A stretch of 64,000 nucleotides of DNA from Collinsella sp. (GTDB lineage: Bacteria > Actinomycetota > Coriobacteriia > Coriobacteriales > Coriobacteriaceae). The notes beneath the pieces were generated by a model that was not told the origin of the DNA, did no database searches, and saw nothing but the letters and a program-made list of their open reading frames with translations. The DNA is taken from assembly GCA_019414245.1 (NCBI GenBank), contig DXMK01000018.1:48805-112804 (forward strand), written 5' to 3'. The translations under genes and the position numbers were made by a program. The stretch's first letter is position 1. The number at the start of each line of letters is the position of its first letter. This document shows, one piece after another, positions 25,094 to 33,410 of the stretch.

Positions 25094-25681
25094 GTGTTTG
25101 GTATTGGAGAGGGTGAGCTCGCGATCATCGTGGTCTTCGGCTTTTTGCTGTTTGGCCCGGATAAGCTCCCGCAGATGGGCCGCACAATCGGCCGTGCCAT
25201 CCGTCAGTTCCGCGAGACGCAGGAAAAGATGACGGCCGTTGTTCAGTCCGAGATTATCGATCCGGTAAGCGAGGCCGCGTCGGCCCCGGTCAAGCCCAAG
25301 AAGGCTGCCGTCGATGACGATTCCGATGCGGACGAGGGTGCCGTCGAGACGGCTGCGCCCGCAAAGAAGGAGACTTTTGCCGAGCGTCGTGCCCGCCTTG
25401 CCGCCGAGAAGGCTGCGAGCGAGGGTGCCACCGAGGGCGAAGGCGCTGCTGATGAGGCCGAGAGCGCCGAGTCCGCCAAGGCCGAGCCTGCCGCTGCCGT
25501 CGCCGAGCCCGAGCCTGCTGCAGAGCCGGAGCCCGAGCCCGAGCCGGCAGAGCCCACGACGGCTGACCTCTACGCCCGTCGTCCCCGTAAGCGCAAGGCT
25601 GTCGTCGACCAGCTCGCTCGCGAGCTCGAGGCCGAGGACGACGCCGCTGCCGCCGACGCCCCGAAGGGAGGCGATGAGTAA
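25094..25681 (+). CDS. tatA: Twin-arginine translocase TatA/TatB-type subunit
   Basis: This component forms the Tat pore for export of folded proteins. It has a short N-terminal membrane helix (residues ~5-22) with an early Glu, the hinge FGPDKLP, then an amphipathic helix 'QMGRTIGRAIRQFRETQEKM'. A long Ala/Glu/Pro-rich tail ends in a basic KRKAVVDQLARELE segment. The GTG start at 25094 is chosen because GGAGG lies 5 bp upstream and the membrane helix then starts at once. At 195 residues it is TatB-like in length. The stop overlaps the tatC ATG by one base. No second TatA is in the window, so a two-component TatAC system is possible. Confidence 0.9.
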   Translation: MFGIGEGELAIIVVFGFLLFGPDKLPQMGRTIGRAIRQFRETQEKMTAVVQSEIIDPVSEAASAPVKPKKAAVDDDSDADEGAVETAAPAKKETFAERRARLAAEKAASEGATEGEGAADEAESAESAKAEPAAAVAEPEPAAEPEPEPEPAEPTTADLYARRPRKRKAVVDQLARELEAEDDAAAADAPKGGDE

Positions 25682-26475
25682 TGCCTATCGGACCTGCGCG
25701 TATGCCGCTCTTCGATCACCTGGGAGAGCTCCGTCGCCGTCTGACCATCGTGATCGTGTCGGTGTTTGCCGCCGCTATCGTGCTGTATTTTGCCACGCCC
25801 GTGGTGCTCGATATCCTGGAAGACCCCATCCGCTCTTTTGTGCCGGACGGTAAGTTCTACATCACCACTACGCTCGGCGGCTTTGGTCTGCGCTTTTCGC
25901 TGGCCATCAAGATGGCCGTTGTCATGTGCACGCCCATGATCATCTGGCAGATCTTGGCGTTTTTCCTGCCGGCGCTTCGCCCCAACGAGCGCAAGTGGGT
26001 CGTGCCCACGGTGCTCGCCTCGACGGTGCTGTTCTTCCTGGGCGCAATCTTTTGCTACTTCATCATCATCCCTGCAGGCTTTGAGTGGCTCATCGGCGAG
26101 ACCTCGGCCGTCGCTACGGCGCTGCCCGATCTGGAGAACTACGTCAACATGGAGCTGCTCTTTATGATCGGCTTTGGCGTGGCGTTTGAGCTGCCGCTCA
26201 TCATCTTCTACCTGTCCGTCTTCCACATCGTGTCCTACGCTGCTTTCCGCGGTGCCTGGCGTTATGTATACGTTGGCCTGCTTGTGGGCTCGGCTGTGAT
26301 TACGCCCGACGGCTCGCCCGTTACGTTGGGCCTCATGTATGGTGCCCTGCTCTCGCTCTACGAGATTTCGCTTGCCATCGCCCGTGTGGTCATTACCGCG
26401 CGCGAGGGCAAGGAGGGCTTGTTTGTGAGCCGTCTGGACCTGTTTTCGGACGACGAAGAGGACGACGAGGAGTAA
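25681..26475 (+). CDS. tatC: Sec-independent translocase TatC
   Basis: This receptor subunit recognises twin-arginine signal peptides. The protein has 264 residues with six predicted membrane helices. The N-terminus MPLFDHLGELRRRLTIV is the TatC signature, and FSLAIKMAVVMCTPMIIWQI and AFFLPALRPNERKW follow. The C-terminal tail is acidic (FSDDEEDDEE). It is translationally coupled to tatA by the TAATG overlap. hypA starts 6 bp after its stop. Confidence 0.95.
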   Translation: MPIGPARMPLFDHLGELRRRLTIVIVSVFAAAIVLYFATPVVLDILEDPIRSFVPDGKFYITTTLGGFGLRFSLAIKMAVVMCTPMIIWQILAFFLPALRPNERKWVVPTVLASTVLFFLGAIFCYFIIIPAGFEWLIGETSAVATALPDLENYVNMELLFMIGFGVAFELPLIIFYLSVFHIVSYAAFRGAWRYVYVGLLVGSAVITPDGSPVTLGLMYGALLSLYEISLAIARVVITAREGKEGLFVSRLDLFSDDEEDDEE

Positions 26476-26481
26476 ATCGGT

Positions 26482-26838
26482 ATGCACGAGGTTGGCATTG
26501 TCAACGGCATACTCGATACAGTGATTCGCGCGGCGCGTGGGGCGGGGGCCTTGCGCGCCGTTTTGGTAACGCTGCGCATCGGGGATATGACCGAGGTCGT
26601 GCGCGAGGCACTCGACTTTGCGTGGGAGACATTTCGCGACGAGGACCCGCTCACGCGCGGCTGCGAGCTTGCCGTGGAGGAGGTCCATCCACAAAGCGAG
26701 TGTCTGGACTGCGGCGAGGTCTTCGATCACGACCGTTTCCATTGCCGCTGCCCTCAATGTGGCGGCGCCAACGTGCGCCTGCTGCACGGCCGCGAACTCG
26801 ACATCGCCAGTATCGAAATCGAAACCCCCGACGATTAA
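26482..26838 (+). CDS. hypA: Hydrogenase nickel incorporation protein HypA
   Basis: This nickel metallochaperone serves [NiFe] hydrogenase maturation. The protein has 118 residues. The nickel-binding N-terminus MHE is intact, and the zinc site is formed by CLDC (74, 77) and CPQC (90, 93), with an extra C88. It is followed 53 bp later by hypB, and preceded closely by tatC. No hydrogenase structural genes are in the window, so its client enzyme must be encoded elsewhere. Confidence 0.94.
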   Translation: MHEVGIVNGILDTVIRAARGAGALRAVLVTLRIGDMTEVVREALDFAWETFRDEDPLTRGCELAVEEVHPQSECLDCGEVFDHDRFHCRCPQCGGANVRLLHGRELDIASIEIETPDD

Positions 26839-26891
26839 CCCGCCAGCCACTGGGGACGGGGTATAAATGGTAGAAGTAAGGAGCGCCGAGT

Positions 26892-27575
26892 ATGGCCGAG
26901 AAAACGATTGATATCGCGTCGCCGATTCTGTCGCGCAACGAGCGCCTGGCAGATCAGCTGCGACAGCGATTTAAAGAGACAAACACCTATGTGATCAATG
27001 TGCTGTCGAGCCCCGGTTCGGGCAAGACCACCACGATCCTGGGCACCAACGAGCGCCTGCGCGACAAGGCTGGCCTGCGCTGTGCCGTCATCGAGGGCGA
27101 TATCGCCTCGGATGTCGATGCCATCACCATGAAGGAAGCCGGCATGCCTGCCATCCAGATCAACACGGGCGGCCTGTGCCACCTCGAGGGCAACATGATC
27201 ATGGAGGCCGTTGACGCCTTCGACCAGGCTGTGGGTCTGGAAAACATCGACGTCATCTTTATCGAAAACGTGGGTAACCTGGTCTGCCCAGTCGACTTTG
27301 ACCTGGGCGATAACCTGTCCATCATGATCCTCTCGGTGCCCGAGGGCGACGACAAGCCCATCAAGTACCCGGGCATCTTCCAGCACGCCGGCGCACAGCT
27401 GCTCAACAAGGTCGATGTGGCCCCGGCTTTCGATTTTGACATGGATAGGTATACTAAGACACTCGATGACCTCAATCCGCAGGCGCCGCGGTTTGCCGTG
27501 AGCGCGCGCAAGGGCGAGGGCATGGATGCCTGGTGCGATTGGCTCATCGGGCAGATTGAGCAAGCAAGGGCGTAA
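26892..27575 (+). CDS. hypB: Hydrogenase maturation GTPase HypB
   Basis: This GTPase delivers nickel to hydrogenase together with HypA. The P-loop SSPGSGKT is at residues 39-46; metal and switch regions are recognisable in VIEGDIASDVDA, GGLCHLEGNM and FIENVGNLVCP, and the guanine-specificity motif is LLNKVD. It lacks the N-terminal CxxCGC high-affinity nickel motif and any His-rich stretch seen in some HypB proteins. The length of 227 residues is normal. It forms a set with hypA. Confidence 0.94.
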   Translation: MAEKTIDIASPILSRNERLADQLRQRFKETNTYVINVLSSPGSGKTTTILGTNERLRDKAGLRCAVIEGDIASDVDAITMKEAGMPAIQINTGGLCHLEGNMIMEAVDAFDQAVGLENIDVIFIENVGNLVCPVDFDLGDNLSIMILSVPEGDDKPIKYPGIFQHAGAQLLNKVDVAPAFDFDMDRYTKTLDDLNPQAPRFAVSARKGEGMDAWCDWLIGQIEQARA

Positions 27576-27629
27576 GTCGGCCGCCATACGGGCGGGCGTA
27601 GCCGCAGAGATACGAGATAGGAGCCTCTT

Positions 27630-30224
27630 TTGAAGCTCATCATCGCCGAGAAAAACGACGCCGCGCGTCAGATCGCCGAGCGTCTGTCCACGGGTAAGCC
27701 CAAAAAGGACAAGGTGTACAACACCGCCATCTACCGTTTTGAGTGGAAGGGCGAGGAGTGCGTGACGATCGGCCTTGCCGGTCACATCCTCGCGCCCGAT
27801 TTTTGTGACAGCGTGCTGTTCGATAAAAAGCTGGGCTGGTATTCGGTCACCGAGGACGGCGAGATGCTGCCGGCCGACATACCCGATGGCCTGGCACGTC
27901 CGCCCTACGACACCAAGCGCAAGCCGTTTCTTGCCGATGGCATCTCAATCAAGGGCTGGAAACTCGAGAGCCTGCCTTACCTCACCTGGGCGCCCGTCAT
28001 TAAGCTACCGGCCGAGAAGGAACTCATTCGTTCGCTCAAGAACCTCGCTAAAAAGTCTGACAGCGTCATCATCGCCACGGACTTCGATCGCGAGGGCGAG
28101 CTGATTGGTTCGGACGCCCTCAACAAGGTGCGCGAGGTTGCGCCCGACTTGCCGGTCGCCCGCGCCCAGTACTCTTCGTTTACCAAGGCCGAGATCACGC
28201 ACGCCTTCGATAATCTCGTCACGCTCGACCAGAATCTGGCCGACGCCGGCGAGAGCCGCCAGCACATCGACCTCATTTGGGGTGCGGTGCTCACGCGCTA
28301 CCTGACGCTCGCCAAGTTTGGCGGCTTTGGTAACGTGCGCTCTGCCGGCCGTGTGCAGACGCCGACGCTTGCCCTGGTGGTCGAGCGCGAGCGCGAGCGC
28401 ATGGCGTTTGTGCCCGAGGACTATTGGCAGATCCGCGGCATGGGCGCCGCACAGGGTGCTGCCGAGGATGACCGCTTTAAGATCGCTCACAAGACGGCAC
28501 GCTTTACCGACAAAGACGCTGCCGAGACGGCGTACGGCCATGTCGACGGCGTTGCGACGGCAACCGTCGCCGCGGTGACCAAGCGCTCGCGCAAGCAGCA
28601 GCCGCCCACGCCGTTTGCGACTACCTCGCTGCAGGCGGCCGCTGCAGCCGAGGGGATCTCGCCTGCGCGCACCATGCGCATCGCCGAGTCCCTCTACATG
28701 GCGGGCCTCATCAGCTACCCGCGTGTCGACAACACTGTGTACCCCGCGACGCTCGATCTGGGCGCCGTGGTGAGCGACCTTGCAAAGATTAATCCGGCGC
28801 TGGCGCCCGTATGCAAAAAGGTGCTCGCCGGCCCCATGAAGCCCACGCGCGGCAAGGTCGAGACCACCGACCACCCGCCTATCTACCCTACGGGCGAAGG
28901 TGATCCGTCCACGCTCGATGGCGGCCAGCGCAAGCTCTACGACCTCATCGCCCGCCGCTTCCTGGCGACGCTTATGGGTCCCGCGACCATCGAGAACACC
29001 AAGCTCGAGCTCGACGTGAACGGCGAGCCGTTCGTGGCTTCGGGCGATGTGCTCGTGACCCCGGGTTTCCGCGAGGCGTATCCGTATGGACTCAAGCGCG
29101 ACGAGCAGATGCCGCCGCTGGAGCAGGGCGATACGGTCGACGTGTTCGACATTAAGCTCGAGGCCAAGCAGACCGAGCCGCCCGCGCGCTACAGCCAGGG
29201 CAAGCTCGTGCAGGAGATGGAAAAGCGCGGCCTGGGCACCAAGTCCACGCGCGCGAGCATCATCGAGCGCCTGTACGCCGTGCGCTACCTCAAAAACGAT
29301 CCCGTGGAGCCGAGCCAGCTGGGCATCGCCATCATCGACGCGCTGTCGCAGTTTGCCCCGCGCATCACGAGCCCCGATATGACCAGCGAGCTCGACGGCG
29401 ACATGACCCGCGTCGAGCGCGGCGAGGACACCGAAGAGCATGTCGTGACGCACTCGCGCGCGCTGCTGGCCGGCGTGCTCGACGAGCTGCTCAAGCATAC
29501 GCAGGAGCTCGGCGACGCCATCAGCGACGCCGTCACGGCCGATGCGCGCGTGGGCACCTGCCCCAAGTGCGGCAAGGATCTGGTTATGAAGACGAGCGCC
29601 AAGACCCGCGGCAGCTTTATCGGCTGCATGGGCTGGCCCGACTGCGACGTGACCTATCCGGTGCCGAGCGGCGTCAAGGTAAGCCCGCTCGAGGGCGAGG
29701 CCGCTGTGTGCCCCGAATGCGGTGCGCCGCGCATTAAGTGCCAGCCGTTCCGCCAGAAGGCTTTCGAGATCTGCGTGAACCCGACGTGCCCCACCAACTA
29801 CGAGCCCGACCTTAAGGTGGGCGAGTGCAAGGTGTGCGCCGAGGCCGGACGCCATGGTGATCTGATTGCACACAAGAGCGAGAAGAGCGGCAAGCGCTTT
29901 ATCCGCTGCACCAACTACGATGACTGCGGCGTGAGCTATCCGCTGCCGGCGCGCGGCAAGCTCGAGGCGACGGGCGAGACCTGCCCCGAGTGCGGCGCCC
30001 CCATCGTGGTGGTCAACACGGCGCGCGGTCCGTGGCGTATCTGCGTCAACATGGATTGCCCGACCAAGGAGAAGAAGCCCGCCCGCGGCCGCAAGGCTGC
30101 GACCAAGGCGAGCACGGCGAAGAAGACCTCGACTGCGAAGAAGACGACGGCTAAGAAAGCCACTGCCGCCAAGAAGACGACCGCGAAGAAGTCGACTGCC
30201 AAGAAAGCAGCCGCCGACAAGTAA
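27630..30224 (+). CDS. topA: DNA topoisomerase I, archaeal-like N-terminus, Lys/Ala tail
   Basis: This type IA topoisomerase relaxes negative supercoils. The TOPRIM metal site DFDREGE is at residues 151-157 and the active tyrosine Y363 in LISYPRVD. Four zinc-ribbon-like Cys clusters follow in the C-terminal third (CPKCG, CPECG, CKVC, CPECG), then a tail of about 50 residues of Lys, Ala and Thr repeats. The N-terminus LIIAEKNDAARQIAERLSTG and 'HIDLIWGAVLTRYLTLAKFG' resemble archaeal TopA more than E. coli TopA, from memory. The TTG start at 27630 has TAGGAG 9 bp upstream. Confidence 0.93.
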   Translation: MKLIIAEKNDAARQIAERLSTGKPKKDKVYNTAIYRFEWKGEECVTIGLAGHILAPDFCDSVLFDKKLGWYSVTEDGEMLPADIPDGLARPPYDTKRKPFLADGISIKGWKLESLPYLTWAPVIKLPAEKELIRSLKNLAKKSDSVIIATDFDREGELIGSDALNKVREVAPDLPVARAQYSSFTKAEITHAFDNLVTLDQNLADAGESRQHIDLIWGAVLTRYLTLAKFGGFGNVRSAGRVQTPTLALVVERERERMAFVPEDYWQIRGMGAAQGAAEDDRFKIAHKTARFTDKDAAETAYGHVDGVATATVAAVTKRSRKQQPPTPFATTSLQAAAAAEGISPARTMRIAESLYMAGLISYPRVDNTVYPATLDLGAVVSDLAKINPALAPVCKKVLAGPMKPTRGKVETTDHPPIYPTGEGDPSTLDGGQRKLYDLIARRFLATLMGPATIENTKLELDVNGEPFVASGDVLVTPGFREAYPYGLKRDEQMPPLEQGDTVDVFDIKLEAKQTEPPARYSQGKLVQEMEKRGLGTKSTRASIIERLYAVRYLKNDPVEPSQLGIAIIDALSQFAPRITSPDMTSELDGDMTRVERGEDTEEHVVTHSRALLAGVLDELLKHTQELGDAISDAVTADARVGTCPKCGKDLVMKTSAKTRGSFIGCMGWPDCDVTYPVPSGVKVSPLEGEAAVCPECGAPRIKCQPFRQKAFEICVNPTCPTNYEPDLKVGECKVCAEAGRHGDLIAHKSEKSGKRFIRCTNYDDCGVSYPLPARGKLEATGETCPECGAPIVVVNTARGPWRICVNMDCPTKEKKPARGRKAATKASTAKKTSTAKKTTAKKATAAKKTTAKKSTAKKAAADK

Positions 30225-30246
30225 CGGCGCAGTCGAAACATTGCCC

Positions 30247-30286
30247 AAAAAACGAGCGAGGGTCCCATGATCCTCGCTCGTTTTTT
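30247..30286. terminator. Bidirectional terminator after topA
   Basis: AAAAAACGAGCGAGG pairs with CCTCGCTCGTTTTTT. The A-run and T-run make it symmetric for topA and the convergent zinc-ribbon gene. Confidence 0.9.
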
Positions 30287-30288
30287 GA

Positions 30289-30347
30289 CCGGCAGTTAGG
30301 GACATTCCTTTTTCTGCCGGCAGTTTAGGAACGTCCCTAACTGCCGG
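30289..30347. repeat. REP-like palindrome A
   Basis: CCGGCAGTTAGGGACATTCC and its inverse AGGAACGTCCCTAACTGCCG enclose TTTTTCTGCCGGCAGTTT. A second copy is at 31411-31466. The two copies flank the zinc-ribbon gene. Confidence 0.7.
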
Positions 30348-30365
30348 CTCGGAAACGACAAGGCG

Positions 30366-31349
30366 TTAGTTCACTTCGACGGGTTTGGCGCCGGGATAGC
30401 GCTCCTCAAAGTCTAGGCGGTACTTATTGTCATTGGTGCCCGCCACGTTGTCGCGCGACAGCGGCGCCACGATCTCGTTCTTATGGTCCGCGGGCTTTGC
30501 GTACTTTAAGCTGATCTCCCAGGCATCGCAGATCGCATCGATGCGGTGATCCAGGTCGTCGTACAGAGCAATGATGTCCTTCCACGAGCTGTAGTTCTTA
30601 GAGCTTGTGGGGACGTCCAGGTCCTCGACGATATCGTAGTACTGCTCGATGGTGTCTTCCGTGCGCTCGGCGACGTCAGCGAGATTTTGACGGGTGGTAC
30701 GATCCTCTTCCAGATAGCTGCCATTAAACGTCTCTGCGCAGGCACGGACCTGGCTATCGAGATCTTCCAGCAGGTCGTAGTATTCACTCAGGCGACGGTA
30801 GAGGTTCTGTTCGGAGAGGCTTGCTTCGCCGCCATCCTCGTCGTCATCGTCATCATCGTCGTACAGGCTGTTGGGATTGCCGAGAGGCTTTAGATCATCG
30901 TCGTCGACGTCATGGTGCAGCTTAGCTACCTCGGCAGTCGTCTGCGTAGCGGAGTTGTCGAACGGCTTGATCACAAAAAAGATGACCAAGGCGATGATGA
31001 TTGCCAACAGCACAACGATAACGGCGACAAGCGCCCTGGTAGCGCTCTTTTTTGCGGCGGGGGCCTGCGGTGAACCAGACGCGTATGTAGACGCCGGTTG
31101 CTGTTGGGGCGGGGTGTCCGCGACGGGTATGCGCTGCGTCGTTTCGACCGCTGCGGGGCTGGCGGCGGGGTCGGGGCGATAGGCGAGGGGATCGTCCGGC
31201 TTAGCTTGCGGCGTATCGAGGAAGCCGGTCTGCTCAAACGCGGGTTGGCCATTGCTTGCGGTTGTCTGCTCAACGGGTGCACCGCATGAGGTGCAGAACT
31301 TGGCATCATCTGCAAGAAGTTTGCCGCACGAGGCGCAATACCGAGACAT
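30366..31349 (-). CDS. Zinc-ribbon membrane-anchored protein
   Basis: I recognise only the domain plan. An N-terminal zinc ribbon (YCASCGKLLADDAKFCTSCG, residues 4-23) is followed by a Pro/Gln-rich linker, one transmembrane helix (about 105-128) and an extracytoplasmic region. That region has an Asp-run near residue 165, then a helical part containing YDLLEDLDSQVRACAETF. The function is unknown. The ATG at 31349 follows AAAGGAGTGGCA. It is monocistronic and flanked on both sides by copies of the same REP-like palindrome. Confidence 0.8.
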   Translation of the reverse strand: MSRYCASCGKLLADDAKFCTSCGAPVEQTTASNGQPAFEQTGFLDTPQAKPDDPLAYRPDPAASPAAVETTQRIPVADTPPQQQPASTYASGSPQAPAAKKSATRALVAVIVVLLAIIIALVIFFVIKPFDNSATQTTAEVAKLHHDVDDDDLKPLGNPNSLYDDDDDDDEDGGEASLSEQNLYRRLSEYYDLLEDLDSQVRACAETFNGSYLEEDRTTRQNLADVAERTEDTIEQYYDIVEDLDVPTSSKNYSSWKDIIALYDDLDHRIDAICDAWEISLKYAKPADHKNEIVAPLSRDNVAGTNDNKYRLDFEERYPGAKPVEVN

Positions 31350-31410
31350 TGCCACTCCTTTCGCCACATTTCAAATCAATACGACGATTATACCCAGCGC
31401 TCAAAAAAGT

Positions 31411-31466
31411 CGGCAGCTAGGGACGTTCCTTTTCTGCCGGCACTTTAGGAACGTCCCTAGCTGTCG
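31411..31466. repeat. REP-like palindrome B
   Basis: CGGCAGCTAGGGACGTTCC and AGGAACGTCCCTAGCTGTCG enclose TTTTCTGCCGGCACTTT. It matches palindrome A except for a few paired changes (GTTA to GCTA with TAAC to TAGC). The GTCATTTAAGAGCGTCCCC fragment that follows is related to 1834-1900. Confidence 0.7.
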
Positions 31467-31597
31467 CCTAGTCATTTAAGAGCGTCCCCAATGACTACCC
31501 AATGACTAGGCCCGATTTGGGGCGCGCCTGCCCCTGGGGTATCATGGCTTGGTTGATATATCTGCATTTACGCGCCTTATAGGAAGGGGCTGCGCTC

Positions 31598-32281
31598 ATG
31601 GCTTTTGAGCCCGCTCAACATAGCTTTATCACGCTCGAGGGCGTCGATGGTGCCGGCAAGTCCACGCAGGCGCGTCTGCTTGCCCGCGCGCTCGAACTCG
31701 CTGGCTACCAGGTTGTGAGCCTGCGCGAGCCGGGCGGCACCGCCATCAGCGAAAAGATCCGCGCTCTGCTGCTCGACCCCGCCAATACGGCGATGGGCGA
31801 CACCTGCGAGTTGCTGCTCTACGAGGCGGCGCGCGCTCAGTTGGTGCACGAGGTCATAGCTCCCGCCCTCGCGGCCGGCAAGGTGGTCCTGTGCGACCGC
31901 TTCTACGATTCCACGACCTGCTACCAGGCATTTGCCGACGGCCTCGATCGCCAGATAGTGTGCGATGCCAATAACCTGGCCGTCGCGGGAACACACCCGG
32001 CGCTCACGCTCGTCTACCACATCACGCCCGAGCAGGCGGCGCTACGCATGGCAGCCCGTGGCGCGGCAGATCGCATGGAGGCAAAAGGCATGACATTCCA
32101 GGAGCGTGTTTACCAGGGATTTTGCGCCATTGCTGCCGAGGAGCCAAACCGCGTAAAGCTCATCGACGCCACTGCGACCGTCGAGGAAGTCTTCGAGAAG
32201 ACGGTCGAGCAGATTCGCGCGTACGGTCTCGTCATTTCGCAAGATGCTGTCGTCGCCGCGCTTGCCAAGGAGGCCGAGTAA
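31598..32281 (+). CDS. tmk: Thymidylate kinase
   Basis: This enzyme phosphorylates dTMP to dTDP. The protein has 227 residues. The P-loop EGVDGAGKSTQARLL, the LREPGGT substrate loop, the CDRFYDSTTCYQ motif and the lid RMEAKGMTFQERV identify it. TATAGGAAGGGGCTGCGCTC precedes the ATG. The holB gene starts 1 bp after its stop with its ribosome binding site inside tmk, so the two are coupled. Confidence 0.97.
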   Translation: MAFEPAQHSFITLEGVDGAGKSTQARLLARALELAGYQVVSLREPGGTAISEKIRALLLDPANTAMGDTCELLLYEAARAQLVHEVIAPALAAGKVVLCDRFYDSTTCYQAFADGLDRQIVCDANNLAVAGTHPALTLVYHITPEQAALRMAARGAADRMEAKGMTFQERVYQGFCAIAAEEPNRVKLIDATATVEEVFEKTVEQIRAYGLVISQDAVVAALAKEAE

Positions 32282-32282
32282 C

Positions 32283-33410
32283 ATGGCCCCCGCTCAGGCA
32301 AGCCTGCTGGCCAAGCTCGACACCCAAGAGCGCGTTCGCGATTTTTTGACCAACGCCGTCGCCAGCGGCCGCGCATCGCACGCCTACCTGTTTTTGGGCG
32401 CTCCCGGTGCCGGCAAGCTCGATGCCGCATGGGCGCTCGCCCAGGCCTTCCTGTGCGAGCAGGACGGCTGCGGAGCATGCGACAGCTGCGTACGCGTTGC
32501 TCGGCATACGCATCCTGACGTGCACTATTACACGCCCGAGAGCGCCACAGGCTACCTCATTGCCCAGACCCGCGAGCTGCTCGATGACGTGCCGCTGGCG
32601 CCCATCCGTGCCAAGGCCAAGGTCTACATCATCGATCGTGCCGAGCAACTGCGCGCTAACACCGCCAACGCGCTGCTCAAGACACTCGAGGAGCCGCCCG
32701 AGGGCGTTATGTTCATCTTGTTGGGCACCTCGGCAGACGTGATGTTGCCCACCATCGTGAGCCGCTGTCAGTGCGTGCCGTTTCGGCTGGTGTCGCCCAC
32801 CGTGGCCGCGCAGGCCGTGAGCCGCGCGACGGGTCAGGATCTCGCGCGTTGCCGCATGGCGGTCGCCGTGGCGGGAAGCCCCACACGCGGCATCGAGTTC
32901 CTTAAGAGTGCCGAGCGCCAGGATGCTCGCCGCCAAATGGTCCGCGCCATCGATTCGCTCATCGCTGCCGACGAGGCTGATGTGCTCAGCCGCGCCAAGT
33001 CGCTCATCGTCGCCGTTAAGGCGCCGCTCGCCGAGGTCAAGTCCACACAGGAAAAGGTGCTCGAGCAAAACGCCGACTACCTGTCGCGTGGAGCATTGAA
33101 GCAGCTTGAGGACCGCAACAAGCGCGAACTCAACGCGCGCGAGCGTTCGGGTATCATGGAAGCGCTGGCGAGCGCGCGGACGCTCATGCGCGACGTGCTG
33201 CTGACACTTCAGGACGAGGCGGCCGACGTCGTGAACGAAGACGTGCGCGACACGATCGGGCGGCTTGCCGCCGCGACGAATGTTGCGGGTGCCACCCGGG
33301 CGCTCGAGGCGGTCGCGACCGCCGAGCGCAACATCGCCAGAAACGTTACTCCCCAGCTGGCCATCGAGGTCATGCTGTTCGATATCAGGAAGGCACTGAA
33401 ATGCCGTTAG
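32283..33410 (+). CDS. holB: DNA polymerase III delta' subunit
   Basis: This clamp-loader subunit has 375 residues. The zinc-binding cluster CEQDGCGACDSC and the SRC motif in IVSRCQ are present. The P-loop position reads FLGAPGAGKLDAAW, with Leu in place of the usual Thr or Ser, in line with delta' not hydrolysing ATP. The ATG at 32283 uses AAGGAGG located within the tmk end. The last 10 bases overlap the next gene, so tmk, holB and the PSP1 gene form one coupled operon. Confidence 0.94.
   Translation: MAPAQASLLAKLDTQERVRDFLTNAVASGRASHAYLFLGAPGAGKLDAAWALAQAFLCEQDGCGACDSCVRVARHTHPDVHYYTPESATGYLIAQTRELLDDVPLAPIRAKAKVYIIDRAEQLRANTANALLKTLEEPPEGVMFILLGTSADVMLPTIVSRCQCVPFRLVSPTVAAQAVSRATGQDLARCRMAVAVAGSPTRGIEFLKSAERQDARRQMVRAIDSLIAADEADVLSRAKSLIVAVKAPLAEVKSTQEKVLEQNADYLSRGALKQLEDRNKRELNARERSGIMEALASARTLMRDVLLTLQDEAADVVNEDVRDTIGRLAAATNVAGATRALEAVATAERNIARNVTPQLAIEVMLFDIRKALKCR

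Noticed and set aside
26848..26872. Another TGGGGACGGGG fragment between hypA and hypB
   Set aside because: It has only the GGGGACGGGG word and ATAAATGG; too short to assign to the REP-like group.
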